The notes under the pieces: generated by a model | Told to the model about the DNA's origin: nothing | Databases searched by the model: none | What the model saw: only the letters and a program-made list of their open reading frames with translations | In this document: one piece after another, positions 1-8,435 of the stretch | Layout: each line of letters opens with the position of its first letter | Numbering within the stretch: position 1 is the stretch's first letter | Assembly (NCBI RefSeq): GCF_004801315.1 | Contig: NZ_SSNW01000016.1 | Coordinates: forward strand, 1 to 64,000 | Origin: Deinococcus sp. Arct2-2 | GTDB taxonomy: Bacteria; Deinococcota; Deinococci; Deinococcales; Deinococcaceae | DNA length: 64,000 nucleotides | Direction: 5' to 3' | Program-made: the position numbers and the translations under genes

Positions 1-81
1 CAGCAGAACGCAGTTCCTACCTGATTCTCAGCTTTCCAGACAGTCTCTCATACGAGATTAAAGAGAGTCCCAAACATATGG

Positions 82-199
82 TGTTGCCCTCTCCCACAAG
101 TGGAGAGGGGCGCTGCGCCAGCAGCGGGGTGAGGGGGCCACCGGGAAGACTGTCAAGGAATCATCTTAATTTCGTATCACTGACTACTCACCACTCACA
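82..199. repeat. Intergenic repeats, families B and D
   Basis: Downstream of lysC. Positions 85-145 hold a GC-rich hairpin of the form CCTCTCCC-loop-GGAGAGG followed by a GGGGTGAGGGGGCCACC tail, a pattern that recurs near 20.0, 25.7, 30.3, 41.3, 47.5 and 51.6 kb (called family B here). Positions 174-199 carry a short CACTGACTACTCACCACTCAC tract, which recurs near 23.5, 49.7 and 51.0 kb (family D). No gene is visible in positions 1-206. Confidence 0.6.
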
Positions 200-206
200 G
201 ATGTTC

Positions 207-1622
207 CTACACGCTGCCAGCCACTTCCTGCAAGGCGAACGCCGCATGTACTGCCCGCGTCGCGTGTTCTACCTGTGCGTCTTCTACCGCCACGCTGATG
301 TTCAGCTCGCTGCTGCCTTGGCTGATCATCAGAATATTGACTTCATCGTTGGCGAGTGCGCCGAACAGCTTGGCCGCCACGCCTTTTTGCCCGCGCATGC
401 CGCTGCCCACAATCGCCAGCACCGCCACGCCGGGTTGCTCCTCTACTTTCAGGTCTCCGCTGACGGCTGCACGCAAGGCCGACACGGTGCGCTCGGCATA
501 GATGCTCTGCACAGCCAGAGACACGTTGCTCATCGAACTGCTCTGCGAGACCATCAGCAGGGTAATGTTTTCGCGGGCAATGGCGGTAAACAGGCTGGCG
601 ACGACCTCCGGCACGCCCAGCACGCCTGCTCCGGTCACGTTGATGATGCTCACGTTGCGGATGGCGGTGACGGCCTTGACCGGGTGGCGGGCGTCATCGT
701 GCGCCTCGGCATGAACTAAGGTGCCGGGGAAATCGGGGTTGGTGGAATTTTTGAGGCGCAGGGCAATGCCGCTTTCTTGCAGCGGGGTCACGGCCAGCGG
801 GTGCAGCACTTTGGCCCCGAAGTAGGCCAGTTCCATCACTTCGCCGTAGCTCAGCACTTCAATGTTGCGGGCGTCTTTTACGACTCTGGGATCGGCACTC
901 ATCACGCCGTCTACGTCTTTCCACGCCCACACTTCGGTGGCTGCCAGCGCCTTGCCGATAATCGTGGCGCTGAAATCGGTGCCGCCGCGCCCCAGCGTGG
1001 TCAGTGCGCCCTGTTCGGTTTCGCCCATGAATCCGGCCACCACTGGGGTCACGCCCGCGTTGAGCAGGCCGCTGAGTCGGTCTTTGATACGGGCGTAGGC
1101 ACTGGGCAAGGGCCGGGCATTGCCGAAATGCGTGTCGGTCACGATGCCTGCCTCGCCGCCCGTGACGTGGTGGGCACGCTGGCCGGACTGCTCGAGGGCC
1201 AGCGTCATCAGGGGGGCCGACAACCGCTCGCCAAAAGACACGATCAGGTCACGGCTGCGGGGCGTCAGTTCGCGCAGGAGGTACACGCCGTACACCGCTT
1301 GGCGCAGGGTTTCGTGCATCTCGCGGATTTCGCGCACAGCGTCGCTGTCGGGGGCCGCGCCGAGTTCCTGCGCCGCCGTGAAGTGCCGGGTGCGCATGGC
1401 GGCAATATCGTCGTTGGCCGCAGCGATATCGCCCGTTTGGGCGGCCTCGGCCAGCCGCAGCAATTGGTTGGTCACGCCCGCCATCGCAGACACCACCACC
1501 ACCACGCGCACGCCTTCCCTCACGCTGCGGCCCACCAACGACGCGCTGTGGCGAATGGCGCGGGCGTCGCCCATGTTGGTGCCGCCGAATTTCATGACCA
1601 GTAAGGTGGGAGCGTCTGACAT
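207..1622 (-). CDS. lysC: Aspartate kinase
   Basis: A 471-residue aspartokinase that phosphorylates L-aspartate, the entry step to threonine, methionine and (in many bacteria) diaminopimelate and lysine. The N-terminus has the KFGGTN nucleotide-binding motif at residues 11-16, and mid-protein has [13 protein letters not shown]. Two ACT-type regulatory domains occupy the C-terminus ([10 protein letters not shown] and AIVGSGMRG segments), which suggests feedback inhibition. I chose the ATG at 1622 because the family starts just before KFGGTN; an in-frame upstream start at 1673 would add 17 atypical residues. LysZ and LysY elsewhere in the window point to lysine made through aminoadipate, so this enzyme probably serves threonine and methionine synthesis. 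It is transcribed alone, with a CTTAGACC repeat tract just upstream. Confidence 0.93.
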   Translation of the reverse strand: MSDAPTLLVMKFGGTNMGDARAIRHSASLVGRSVREGVRVVVVVSAMAGVTNQLLRLAEAAQTGDIAAANDDIAAMRTRHFTAAQELGAAPDSDAVREIREMHETLRQAVYGVYLLRELTPRSRDLIVSFGERLSAPLMTLALEQSGQRAHHVTGGEAGIVTDTHFGNARPLPSAYARIKDRLSGLLNAGVTPVVAGFMGETEQGALTTLGRGGTDFSATIIGKALAATEVWAWKDVDGVMSADPRVVKDARNIEVLSYGEVMELAYFGAKVLHPLAVTPLQESGIALRLKNSTNPDFPGTLVHAEAHDDARHPVKAVTAIRNVSIINVTGAGVLGVPEVVASLFTAIARENITLLMVSQSSSMSNVSLAVQSIYAERTVSALRAAVSGDLKVEEQPGVAVLAIVGSGMRGQKGVAAKLFGALANDEVNILMISQGSSELNISVAVEDAQVEHATRAVHAAFALQEVAGSV

Positions 1623-1695
1623 GTACGCAGTATGAAGCCCCCGGCTGGGGTGGACAGCGGGGCGTCTGGGCAAGCGGGGCTGAAGGAGTCTGGGC

Positions 1696-1724
1696 AGTCC
1701 TTAGACCCTTAGACCCTTAGACGC
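1696..1724. repeat. CTTAGACC tandem tract (family A)
   Basis: Tandem copies of a roughly 8-bp unit (TTAGACCC) lie between the divergent-tail spacer of lysC and copD. The same unit, in either orientation, recurs in many other spacers of this window (17.48, 19.91, 20.13, 23.52, 25.68, 25.87, 27.75, 30.24, 30.46, 54.03 and 54.15 kb). Confidence 0.7.
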
Positions 1725-1734
1725 CCTCCCCCAT

Positions 1735-2541
1735 TCAGTGCCCCTCCATATTCATTTGCCCCGCGTCATGCGTGGGTGGCGGCGTTTCCGACAAAGTGGC
1801 TGTCACCGCCAATACACCCACCAACAAGGCCAGTTCCAGCGCCAACTGGGGCCGAATGCCCAAGGCGCGGGCAAAGGCGCGGCGGGCCACTGCGGCGGCC
1901 AACAAAGCCAAAGCCACCAGCCCCAGCTTGATCATCAATGTGACGCCGTAAGTGCTGTCCCAGACGCCCCAAAGCCTTCCGGTATGCTCCAACGTGGCAA
2001 ATGTTCCGGTAAGCGCCAGTGTGCAGACGCAAGCGGTAGCTATCGGCGTAAAGCGGGCCGCATGCGCCTGTCCTGCGCCTCGCAGGGTCAGCAGGGCCAG
2101 CACACCGCCCACCCACAGGCACATGGCCCCAGCATGAATGACGTGCAGCAAGCGAACCGTCGGGCCATGACTCGCGCCGTGTCCGACTCCCGCCAGTCCC
2201 CACAGCGTTACAGCGGCGGCAGCGGCAGTCAGCAGGCGGGGCCACTGCCCCAATTCGGCAGCCAGCAGCAACAAGCCACCAATCAGGATCAGCATCAGGG
2301 CGCGGCCCGCTCCGGTTTGGGTCATGTAATCGAGATAATCGGCGGGAGCCGTGAACCCCACGACAGCCAACGTCGCTAGCAGCGTCAGGGACACTCCTAA
2401 CACAAGCAGCAAGCCGCCCACGCCCAACACGCGGCGGGCAGGATGAGCAGGCGTCAACTGGCGGCGGGTAAAAATACCGCCTACCAGCAACACGACGCCC
2501 GCATACAGCAGGCCTTTGGCGAGAATGAGGAGCGGAATCAC
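1735..2541 (-). CDS. copD: CopD-family copper transport membrane protein
   Basis: A 268-residue polytopic inner-membrane protein of the CopD/YcnJ C-terminal family, thought to move copper across the membrane from a periplasmic CopC-type carrier. About eight hydrophobic segments are visible. Several histidines lie within or near membrane segments (HGASHGPTVRLLHVIHAG around residues 120-140), as expected for CopD. The start is a GTG at 2541 that overlaps the stop of copC by 4 bp, so the two are translationally coupled. It is the last gene of a leftward copper cluster; in Bacillus the equivalent YcnJ is a CopC-CopD fusion. The family call is strong; the direction of copper transport is inferred. 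Confidence 0.85.
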   Translation of the reverse strand: MIPLLILAKGLLYAGVVLLVGGIFTRRQLTPAHPARRVLGVGGLLLVLGVSLTLLATLAVVGFTAPADYLDYMTQTGAGRALMLILIGGLLLLAAELGQWPRLLTAAAAAVTLWGLAGVGHGASHGPTVRLLHVIHAGAMCLWVGGVLALLTLRGAGQAHAARFTPIATACVCTLALTGTFATLEHTGRLWGVWDSTYGVTLMIKLGLVALALLAAAVARRAFARALGIRPQLALELALLVGVLAVTATLSETPPPTHDAGQMNMEGH

Positions 2542-2936
2542 CGGACGCGGAACAGGCTTTGGCCGGTGACGGGGTGACCGTCGTCAGACAGCACGGCCCA
2601 CGCGATCAGGTACGGGCCTGCTTTGAGGTTGGCCTTCAGCGGCAAGCTGAGTTTGGCCGCCATGCCGCTGGGGACGGGGCCAGTGTTGACCAATTGGGGT
2701 GAATCGGGCTTGAGGCCCAGTGCCAGCTTTGTTACCTCGGCGGGCGTTTTTCCTAGGGGCATCGGCAGGACACGGAAGGTGGCAAAGCGCAGATTCACAG
2801 GTTCGCCAAAGCGCAGCAGCACGGCTTTGGGGGCGCTGACAGGTAAGGCAGGTGTCGGGCTGACCACCGTAACAACGGTGTGGGCAGAGGCCGTACTGAG
2901 GGCGGCACTAAACGATAAGGCAAGAAGCCGGTTCAA
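2538..2936 (-). CDS. copC: CopC-domain periplasmic copper-binding protein
   Basis: A 132-residue exported protein with a single CopC immunoglobulin-like domain. After the signal peptide (cleavage probably after ASA) the mature chain begins with His, the Cu(II) ligand typical of CopC, and near the C-terminus DDGHP supplies the conserved Asp and His. The Met-rich Cu(I) site of some CopC proteins is not evident. I chose the TTG at 2936 because CGGAGG lies six bases upstream and because this start gives a compact signal peptide (MNRLLALSFSAALSTASA); a longer TTG start at 2975 has no such support. It overlaps copD and follows the YcnI-like gene. Confidence 0.85.
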   Translation of the reverse strand: MNRLLALSFSAALSTASAHTVVTVVSPTPALPVSAPKAVLLRFGEPVNLRFATFRVLPMPLGKTPAEVTKLALGLKPDSPQLVNTGPVPSGMAAKLSLPLKANLKAGPYLIAWAVLSDDGHPVTGQSLFRVR

Positions 2937-3035
2937 GAGAAACCTCCGGGGTGAACGGGGCGGAAGACAGAGCAATCTATCTTTCCGCCCGGTGGATGTG
3001 AACGATTTTAGGGTGCCAGATTTAGGGTGTCAGAC

Positions 3036-3482
3036 TTACTTGATGTTCGTCTTGCTGGCCGGGGTTTGTTCCGGATCGCTGTCATCCCACGCTACCACCG
3101 AGCCGTCGCTGTACTTTTGGTACACCTTCCAACTGACGGCCCCGGCGGTGTCGGGATTGCGGGCAGTAAACAGGAAGCGGGCATATTCCATCGGGGCGAT
3201 TCGGCCGTTCCAGACCACTTCGGTGATGAGGCCAGCGGAATTTGTGGCTAGGGTGCGGGTAAACCCCGGCATCGTCTGAAAGCGGGTTACGGTCATGCCT
3301 GCCGGAACCACCAAGCGGACTTCAGTGGTGCTGATTTCTTTTTCGGTGGGCACATTCAGGCGGTAGGTTTCGTTTTTGCCAATTTCAGAGGAGGTCAGGC
3401 CCGCTTCGGTTTTGACGGTGGCGTGGGCGGCGGCAAACGGCACAGCAGCGAACATGGCGGTCAGAATTAGGGATTTGAACAT
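3036..3482 (-). CDS. YcnI-like DUF1775 copper protein
   Basis: A 148-residue secreted protein of the YcnI/DUF1775 family, which works beside CopC/CopD-type proteins in copper acquisition. A signal peptide of about 20 residues ([19 protein letters not shown]) precedes HATVKTEAG, so the mature chain has a His near its N-terminus, matching the family's mono-histidine copper site; a Trp later in the domain (VSWKVYQ) fits the partner residue. Unlike Bacillus YcnI, no C-terminal membrane anchor is seen. The ATG at 3482 follows CCGGAGA and fits the signal peptide; an upstream in-frame start at 3548 is poorer. It sits between the DUF2946 gene and copC on the same strand. Confidence 0.85.
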   Translation of the reverse strand: MFKSLILTAMFAAVPFAAAHATVKTEAGLTSSEIGKNETYRLNVPTEKEISTTEVRLVVPAGMTVTRFQTMPGFTRTLATNSAGLITEVVWNGRIAPMEYARFLFTARNPDTAGAVSWKVYQKYSDGSVVAWDDSDPEQTPASKTNIK

Positions 3483-3569
3483 GGAAAATCTCCGGTGGGT
3501 AAAACTGAGTTGGCTGGGGCACGGGGCATAGGAACGGCCCCTGCTCACACGGCGTGCAGTGGATTTGGC

Positions 3570-3941
3570 TTAAGCGTGATGTGGTGGCGCACGGGCATCG
3601 GCGTGACGCAGGAGAGCGACGCGGAAATACACCGCCACTGGTGGACTGGGGGCCACGTGAACGACTGGCGCGGGTGGCAACGCGGCGCTGTCGGCTTGCA
3701 GTGCGAATGCCCCAGTCAGACAAAATAGACAGTGGGCCTGATGGTTTTGCGGGTGCTGGTCTGAAGAGTCGGGGGAAGCGGCAGCAGCGGCTGTTGCATG
3801 CTGCATATGCATCTCGCCCATTGCCAAACCCTCAGGGAGCAGGGCCATCAGCGGGCCGCGCACGGGGAAGGCGAAGGCGGCAAGGATGGTCAGCAAGGCG
3901 GTTAGCCAGCGTTTGCCTCTATCCCACCGTCCGCGCTGCAT
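3570..3941 (-). CDS. DUF2946-like copper-cluster protein
   Basis: A 123-residue protein with an N-terminal hydrophobic segment (residues about 12-35) and a central HCLFCLTG motif at about residues 70-77, the Cys/His signature of the DUF2946 family, which commonly neighbours copper import or resistance genes. A His/Met-rich stretch (MGEMHMQH) precedes it and could bind metal. It is the first gene of the leftward cluster, ahead of the YcnI-like gene, copC and copD. The cellular role of DUF2946 is not firmly known; metal binding is inferred from the motif and context. Confidence 0.7.
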   Translation of the reverse strand: MQRGRWDRGKRWLTALLTILAAFAFPVRGPLMALLPEGLAMGEMHMQHATAAAAASPDSSDQHPQNHQAHCLFCLTGAFALQADSAALPPAPVVHVAPSPPVAVYFRVALLRHADARAPPHHA

Positions 3942-4106
3942 CGTGCAGGCAGTGTAGCGACCAGAGCTGGACAGGTGGCCTTTCCTCTCTGTGTTATTCC
4001 AATGTAAATAAAAATGACCCAGCGCCCATCACTCAAGGTAGAGCGATCTTCAGAGTCAGTCAGCTTTATCTCATTTGCTTCACGGCTCAGGCCTCACCAT
4101 GAAAGT

Positions 4107-4673
4107 ATGACTCACCCCTCAGCTTTGCGTTGGATACAGATTTCTGCGTGTGCGGCGACATTATTGGGGGGAGCGCAGGCCGCCACAACCACCTATTCAG
4201 CGGCGGGCGGCACGGCTACCTTTGAACACAAGGTGCGGTTTATCAATGTGAAGGGCAATATTGCGGACGTGACCAGCACCGTGCAGCTTGATGCGGCAGA
4301 TTTGGCCGCTACCAAAGGCACCGTGACCGTGCCCGTGGTTAAACTGAAAACTGGGCTGGGCCTGCGCGATGATCACGCCCGCAGCGAAGTGGCCCTCAAC
4401 GCCGCCAAGTTTCCGAACGCGGTCTTTACGCTGGACAAGCTGACAGGCGGCAAGTTACTAGAGGGACAAACGCTGTCCACGACGGCCAGCGGCAAGCTGA
4501 CCATCAAGGGCAAAACGCTGCCTGTGACTGCGCCGGTGAAGGCCACGTTACAGGGCGGCAAGGTGAATGTCAGCACGCAATTTAAGATCAATCCGCACGA
4601 TTACGGAGTGGACTATCCGGGCAGCAGCGATTCGGCCACGCTGAACGTGACGTTTACGCTCGCGCCGCGCTGA
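4107..4673 (+). CDS. YceI-family periplasmic lipid-binding protein
   Basis: A 188-residue secreted protein of the YceI family, an extended lipocalin-like beta-barrel that binds isoprenoid or other amphipathic lipids. A signal peptide (about residues 1-25, ending near GAQAA) is followed by the typical start TTYSAAGGTATFEHKVRF, the central KFPNAVFT segment and the C-terminal DYGVDYPG. I chose the ATG at 4107 because it opens directly into the signal peptide; the frame extends upstream to 4014 with atypical sequence. A four-codon ATG-AAA-GTA-TGA reading frame at 4099 overlaps the start. It diverges from the copper cluster across a 165-bp spacer. Confidence 0.85.
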   Translation: MTHPSALRWIQISACAATLLGGAQAATTTYSAAGGTATFEHKVRFINVKGNIADVTSTVQLDAADLAATKGTVTVPVVKLKTGLGLRDDHARSEVALNAAKFPNAVFTLDKLTGGKLLEGQTLSTTASGKLTIKGKTLPVTAPVKATLQGGKVNVSTQFKINPHDYGVDYPGSSDSATLNVTFTLAPR

Positions 4674-4777
4674 GGGAGAACTGGTGCGGGACAAATGTAA
4701 TTGAGGCTCAAAGCTTCTCCCGTCTTGCCGCCTTTCTGAGAGCGCCAAATAGGGGCAATTTCAAACGCCTATGCCAA

Positions 4778-6847
4778 TCAAGTGAACGATAGATCGGCCA
4801 GATGCAGCACCAGATCGTGTGCCCGGATGCCCAACACCAACGCCGCACCGGGCGCAGGCAGGGGGCCGCACGCCCTATACCATTGGCCGCTTTCGGGCAC
4901 ACTGATGGGCTGGGCCGATTCGCCATCGGTGATAGGAAGCAGGCAGAGGGGAAAGACATCGGCGCTGTTGTAGGGCGTTTCTAGGTAAAAGCTGAACTGC
5001 CAATGCCGAGCGCCGGGGGGCGTGGGCTGATGCAGCCGCAGCTCGGGTGGGTGGTGGCCGCGTGCGCCGAGCCGCAAGACCGTAAGCAGGTTGGGGGCAA
5101 GGTGCAGACGGTAGCCGCCGGGCAGCGAGACGGTGGTTTCTGCGGGTATGGCTGCTGGGAGTGAGGAGAAGGTCGAGCGAAATGGGACAGCCTGCACAGG
5201 CAGCGGGGGTGTGGACGGTGGAATGTGGCCGGAGTAAGGGGGCGAGTCGCTCCTCTCAGACTGGCGCAGGCTGGCCCGCAATGCAGAATCCAGCGTTCCG
5301 GCCAGTGCCGCCCGTTGCAGTTCGCTACGGAAAGCCAAGGGATGCTCGCCGTCGGGCACGCTGAACTGGCCGCTGGGTAAGGTAACGTCCAAATGCGCCG
5401 GAACCCGTTCTAATAGCCCCGATTGCAGGGCACGCTCTAACGCCTGATGGGCGAGATTTTGCTCGCTTCCCCCTCCCCGCGCCGCCTGCCGCAGCGTGTG
5501 CAGGGCCGTTTCTGCCGAGAAGGGGCCGGGCAGGGCCGCCAACGGTGCAAGCAGAGCCATGTGGCTGTTCAGGACTTGATACGCCTCCCCGATCAGCACG
5601 GCCCGCACTTCGGGCGGCATAGGGGCACGCTGGGGCAAGGGCTGAGGCAGCGGCAAAAGGGCCAGCGCCGCCGTTGCCCACCCCTCGGATTGGCGGGCCA
5701 CTTGAAACAGGTGCCGCTCGCCAGGCGGGTTGGGAGGCGGCAACTCGGGGGGATGCAGATCGGAGGCGGCCAAGGGGCGAGACCGGCTGAGCGTAAACCG
5801 TTCGGGGCGCACATGGCGGCCCAGAAGCTGCATCAGGGCTGCTTCGCGGGTGTCGGTGGTGACCAGCACCAACAAAAAAGGCAGCGGCCAATTCAGCGCA
5901 AAGTCAAACAATGGGGCCACTTCTTCAGATAGGGCCTCGGCTCCGTGCATCACGACGGTCAGCGGTGCATTGGCCTCTAGCAGCAGGGCCGAGAGCGCGG
6001 TCATGGCCTGAGCCGCAGGCAGAGAGCGGGCCATCAGTGCGTGCAGGGCGGGCCGCAAATCTTCGCGCAGCAGGGGCAGCAGCCGCATCATCAAGGACAT
6101 GACCAGCAACGTAGGGTGCGCCACGGCGTCAAGGTGCGCCACCGGCCAAGGATGCTGTTCTAGGGCCGCTTGTAGCAGTTCGCGCCGCCCGCTGCCGTGC
6201 CGCCCTACCAGCAGCAGCAGATGGGGCGCACGCTCGGCCAACCGCGAAGCCCGCAGCAACTCGCCAGCCAGCGGCCCCGCCTGCGCCCGTGCCGGATGAA
6301 AGGCCTGAACGTCGGGCGGGTGAGCCAAAGTCAGGCCAAGTGCTTCGGCCCGGTCTTCCAGCACGGCGATGTGGGCACTCTGGCCCTGCTGGACGGCGTG
6401 TGACAGCGCGTGTTGCAAGGTGTGCTGCACCTGAGCCGAAATGCGGGCGCGTTGGCTCTGGAGCCAGGGCAGCAGGGCCGGACTCATGGCGTCGTCTAAG
6501 CCGCCCAGCGGTGGGCCGCGCAAGAGTTGGGGCCAAGTATGTTCAGCGGCAATGGGCGCGGTGGCGACGTGTTCCAGTTGTGCCCAATCTGTGGGCAAGG
6601 TGCAGCGCAGCAAAGGCGCACGCCCCGACGAGAGGTGTACTCCGGCTTGCCGCAATTTGGAGAGTTCTACCCGCAAGCTGCCCAAGCCGCCACCAGTGGG
6701 CCACAGCAAGTTGGCCACCGTCTCGCGGTGTATGGGGCGGTCTTCCAGCGTCAGGTAAGCCAGTAGCGCCAGACCTTTGGCCGACACCTTAACTGGCCCC
6801 GCCACCGTATGCAGTGAAGTTGCACCCAAGAGATTTGGGGTCAACAT
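4778..6847 (-). CDS. SARP-like regulator with degenerate P-loop
   Basis: A 689-residue protein with the layout of large SARP/AfsR-like regulators. Residues about 1-85 look like a winged-helix DNA-binding domain (GLALLAYLTL, then HRETVANLLWP and LRVELSKLRQ). Residues about 115-180 are helical, as in a bacterial transcriptional activation domain. From about 205 there is an ATPase-like segment, LLLLVGRHGSGRRELL, in which the Walker lysine is replaced by arginine, so nucleotide hydrolysis may be lost. The C-terminal 150 residues are unlike anything I recognise. It diverges from the pilus cassette across a 482-bp AT-rich spacer, so control of that cassette is a reasonable inference but not shown. 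Its ATG at 6847 lies at the edge of the spacer. Confidence 0.65.
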   Translation of the reverse strand: MLTPNLLGATSLHTVAGPVKVSAKGLALLAYLTLEDRPIHRETVANLLWPTGGGLGSLRVELSKLRQAGVHLSSGRAPLLRCTLPTDWAQLEHVATAPIAAEHTWPQLLRGPPLGGLDDAMSPALLPWLQSQRARISAQVQHTLQHALSHAVQQGQSAHIAVLEDRAEALGLTLAHPPDVQAFHPARAQAGPLAGELLRASRLAERAPHLLLLVGRHGSGRRELLQAALEQHPWPVAHLDAVAHPTLLVMSLMMRLLPLLREDLRPALHALMARSLPAAQAMTALSALLLEANAPLTVVMHGAEALSEEVAPLFDFALNWPLPFLLVLVTTDTREAALMQLLGRHVRPERFTLSRSRPLAASDLHPPELPPPNPPGERHLFQVARQSEGWATAALALLPLPQPLPQRAPMPPEVRAVLIGEAYQVLNSHMALLAPLAALPGPFSAETALHTLRQAARGGGSEQNLAHQALERALQSGLLERVPAHLDVTLPSGQFSVPDGEHPLAFRSELQRAALAGTLDSALRASLRQSERSDSPPYSGHIPPSTPPLPVQAVPFRSTFSSLPAAIPAETTVSLPGGYRLHLAPNLLTVLRLGARGHHPPELRLHQPTPPGARHWQFSFYLETPYNSADVFPLCLLPITDGESAQPISVPESGQWYRACGPLPAPGAALVLGIRAHDLVLHLADLSFT

Positions 6848-7329
6848 ACAAGGCAGGTTACCTGCAAACTCACCATCATGAAAAACCTCACGTTTTAATG
6901 GCGGCCCCTTCTCATTTGTTTTTTATTCTACACTTAAAGAGTGTTAATGACGACTAATTTACACAGTTTATATACGATTGGACGTGAAAGGCGAAAAATC
7001 TACTTTAACGTTGACAAACTTTTACTTCACCTTTGGTGAGCCTGATGCGCTTGACGTGAGTTAGGTGTGTTTGGTCTCAAGCATGCTCCCTAAACTGCCG
7101 GGTAATGTAACCAAAGTCTGATTTTAGAGCCGGATATAGCTTCACCACACTTTAACGTTGAGCTTTACGTCATAGCGGGGCCGAACTTGACGCTCTGCCA
7201 GTTCGCCCATAGAGTGACCTCAGTTCAAGACAACTTCGCACTGCAGAGCACTTAGACCCATTTGGCCTCCGGGGGGATGCCGGGTCTGTGAGTTGGACTG
7301 CGTCGGGGAGCAATGAACGGGAGGAAGTT
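6848..7329. promoter_or_regulatory. AT-rich divergent control region of the pilus locus
   Basis: This 482-bp spacer is visibly richer in A+T than its surroundings. A perfect 13-bp direct repeat, ACTTTAACGTTGA, occurs at 7002-7014 and again at 7149-7161. The first copy runs into TTGACA (7011-7016), a good -35 match. Imperfect palindromes ACACTTAAAGAGTGT (6930-6944) and TTCACCTTTGGTGA (about 7026-7040) are also present. The pilin start at 7330 has GGGAGGA eight bases upstream. These are plausible operators for the divergent regulator; no transcription start can be fixed from sequence. Confidence 0.5.
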
Positions 7330-7869
7330 ATGAAGAAAATGATGCTGCTCGCCGCAATGATGGTTGGAACCGCTAGTGCTGCACCTGCCGCCAGTGGCAA
7401 CATCACGTTCAACACTCAGGTCAATAATGTGTGCGCGATTTCCGGAAATGCATCAGGCGGTGGCACCCTCTCGAGCGTTCCGGCCACTGTAAATCAGTCG
7501 GTGACCACAGCGGACTACAACGCCTTGCAAAATCCAACCTCTACGGCCACCACTGGCAATATCGGCTACTTGCAGTGCACCACAGGCACCCCGCTGACGC
7601 TGACGACCACTCCCTCTAGTGGATCTGCCGCCAATACTCAGAGCGGCAACAGCAGTGCGGCCATCGTCAACACTGGATTGATGAACCTCACCTCTGGGAG
7701 CAACACACTGACCGGCAATTACGAAGCCAAGCTGTCGACGACTGCTGCTGCTTCTCGCAACGGTGACGTCTGGCGAGGCGAATTTTCGTTTAAGCCTGAT
7801 GGGGGCCAGTGGAACGCTCCCGCCGGTGCCTACAGCGGAACTCTGAACTTCACCATCACTTACAACTAA
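7330..7869 (+). CDS. SCPU-domain pilin, probable major subunit
   Basis: A 179-residue secreted protein of the spore coat U / archaic chaperone-usher pilin family. The signal peptide is MKKMMLLAAMMVGTASA. The mature part has the family's N-terminal GNITFNTQVNNVCAIS, a second Cys (YLQCTTG) likely to form the disulfide of the Ig-like pilin fold, and a C-terminal GTYSGTL-like strand ending in FTITYN. The Thr/Ser/Asn-rich composition is typical of fimbrial shafts. The ATG at 7330 has GGGAGGA upstream; the longer frame to 7288 lacks this. It is the first gene of the rightward cassette and has the strongest ribosome-binding site, which fits a major subunit. Confidence 0.8.
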   Translation: MKKMMLLAAMMVGTASAAPAASGNITFNTQVNNVCAISGNASGGGTLSSVPATVNQSVTTADYNALQNPTSTATTGNIGYLQCTTGTPLTLTTTPSSGSAANTQSGNSSAAIVNTGLMNLTSGSNTLTGNYEAKLSTTAAASRNGDVWRGEFSFKPDGGQWNAPAGAYSGTLNFTITYN

Positions 7870-7952
7870 GCTTCCTGTTCGCTGGGCGTTCGGGCTGCTC
7901 TGCCCGGACGCCCACTCTCTTACCTCTTCCCTTTCTTTGCCCCGAGGTTGCC

Positions 7953-8435
7953 ATGTTCCCCAACATCTTTTCTCTGCTGCATATGGCGCTGGCCCTCGGC
8001 GGAACCGCGCAGGCTGGGTGCGAAATTGCCCGCACTGCTTTCGATTTGACTGGTTACACGGCGCTGCAAGCCCAACAAGGCAGCTTTCAGGTGGACGTGC
8101 GCTGCGACGCGGTGACAGACCGTTTTCAACTGGAATTGCTGGGTACGGAGGGGTTTGGGGGTGGGGGGATGGCAACGGTGGCCCAACCGGGTGAGGCTCT
8201 TGCCGTCAGACTCAACGCTCTGGAATCCGGTGGACAGTTGCTGATCTGGCTGCAGGGCGCGGGGGCACTGCTGAACGGTGAGGTGATGGAGGGAAGCCAG
8301 CGCCTGCGCTTTCCTCTTGCTGTGCCTGCAGGGCAGTGGACTGGAGGCGGAACTTACCGGGCCAACTTGCGCCTCAGCTTGCTGGCGGTCGGCACGCTCA
8401 GCACCGCCGATATTTTTTCCGGAGTCAAACCATGA
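7953..8435 (+). CDS. SCPU-like minor pilus subunit
   Basis: A 160-residue exported protein. After the signal peptide (about residues 1-20, ending TAQA) come GCEIARTAF and, about 35 residues later, VRCDAVTD, a Cys pair like that of SCPU pilins. The C-terminus has WTGGGTYRANLRLSL, the closing motif of the domain. It is shorter and much more divergent than the first pilin, so it is probably a minor or adaptor subunit. Its stop overlaps the chaperone start (ATGA at 8432-8435), which implies coupled translation. The ATG at 7953 follows a GAGG; the upstream in-frame extension runs through the spacer and is not credible. Confidence 0.7.
   Translation: MFPNIFSLLHMALALGGTAQAGCEIARTAFDLTGYTALQAQQGSFQVDVRCDAVTDRFQLELLGTEGFGGGGMATVAQPGEALAVRLNALESGGQLLIWLQGAGALLNGEVMEGSQRLRFPLAVPAGQWTGGGTYRANLRLSLLAVGTLSTADIFSGVKP

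Noticed and set aside
78..1635. Several long open frames on the plus strand opposite lysC
   Set aside because: Antisense shadows in GC-rich DNA; the minus-strand frame has clear aspartokinase motifs.
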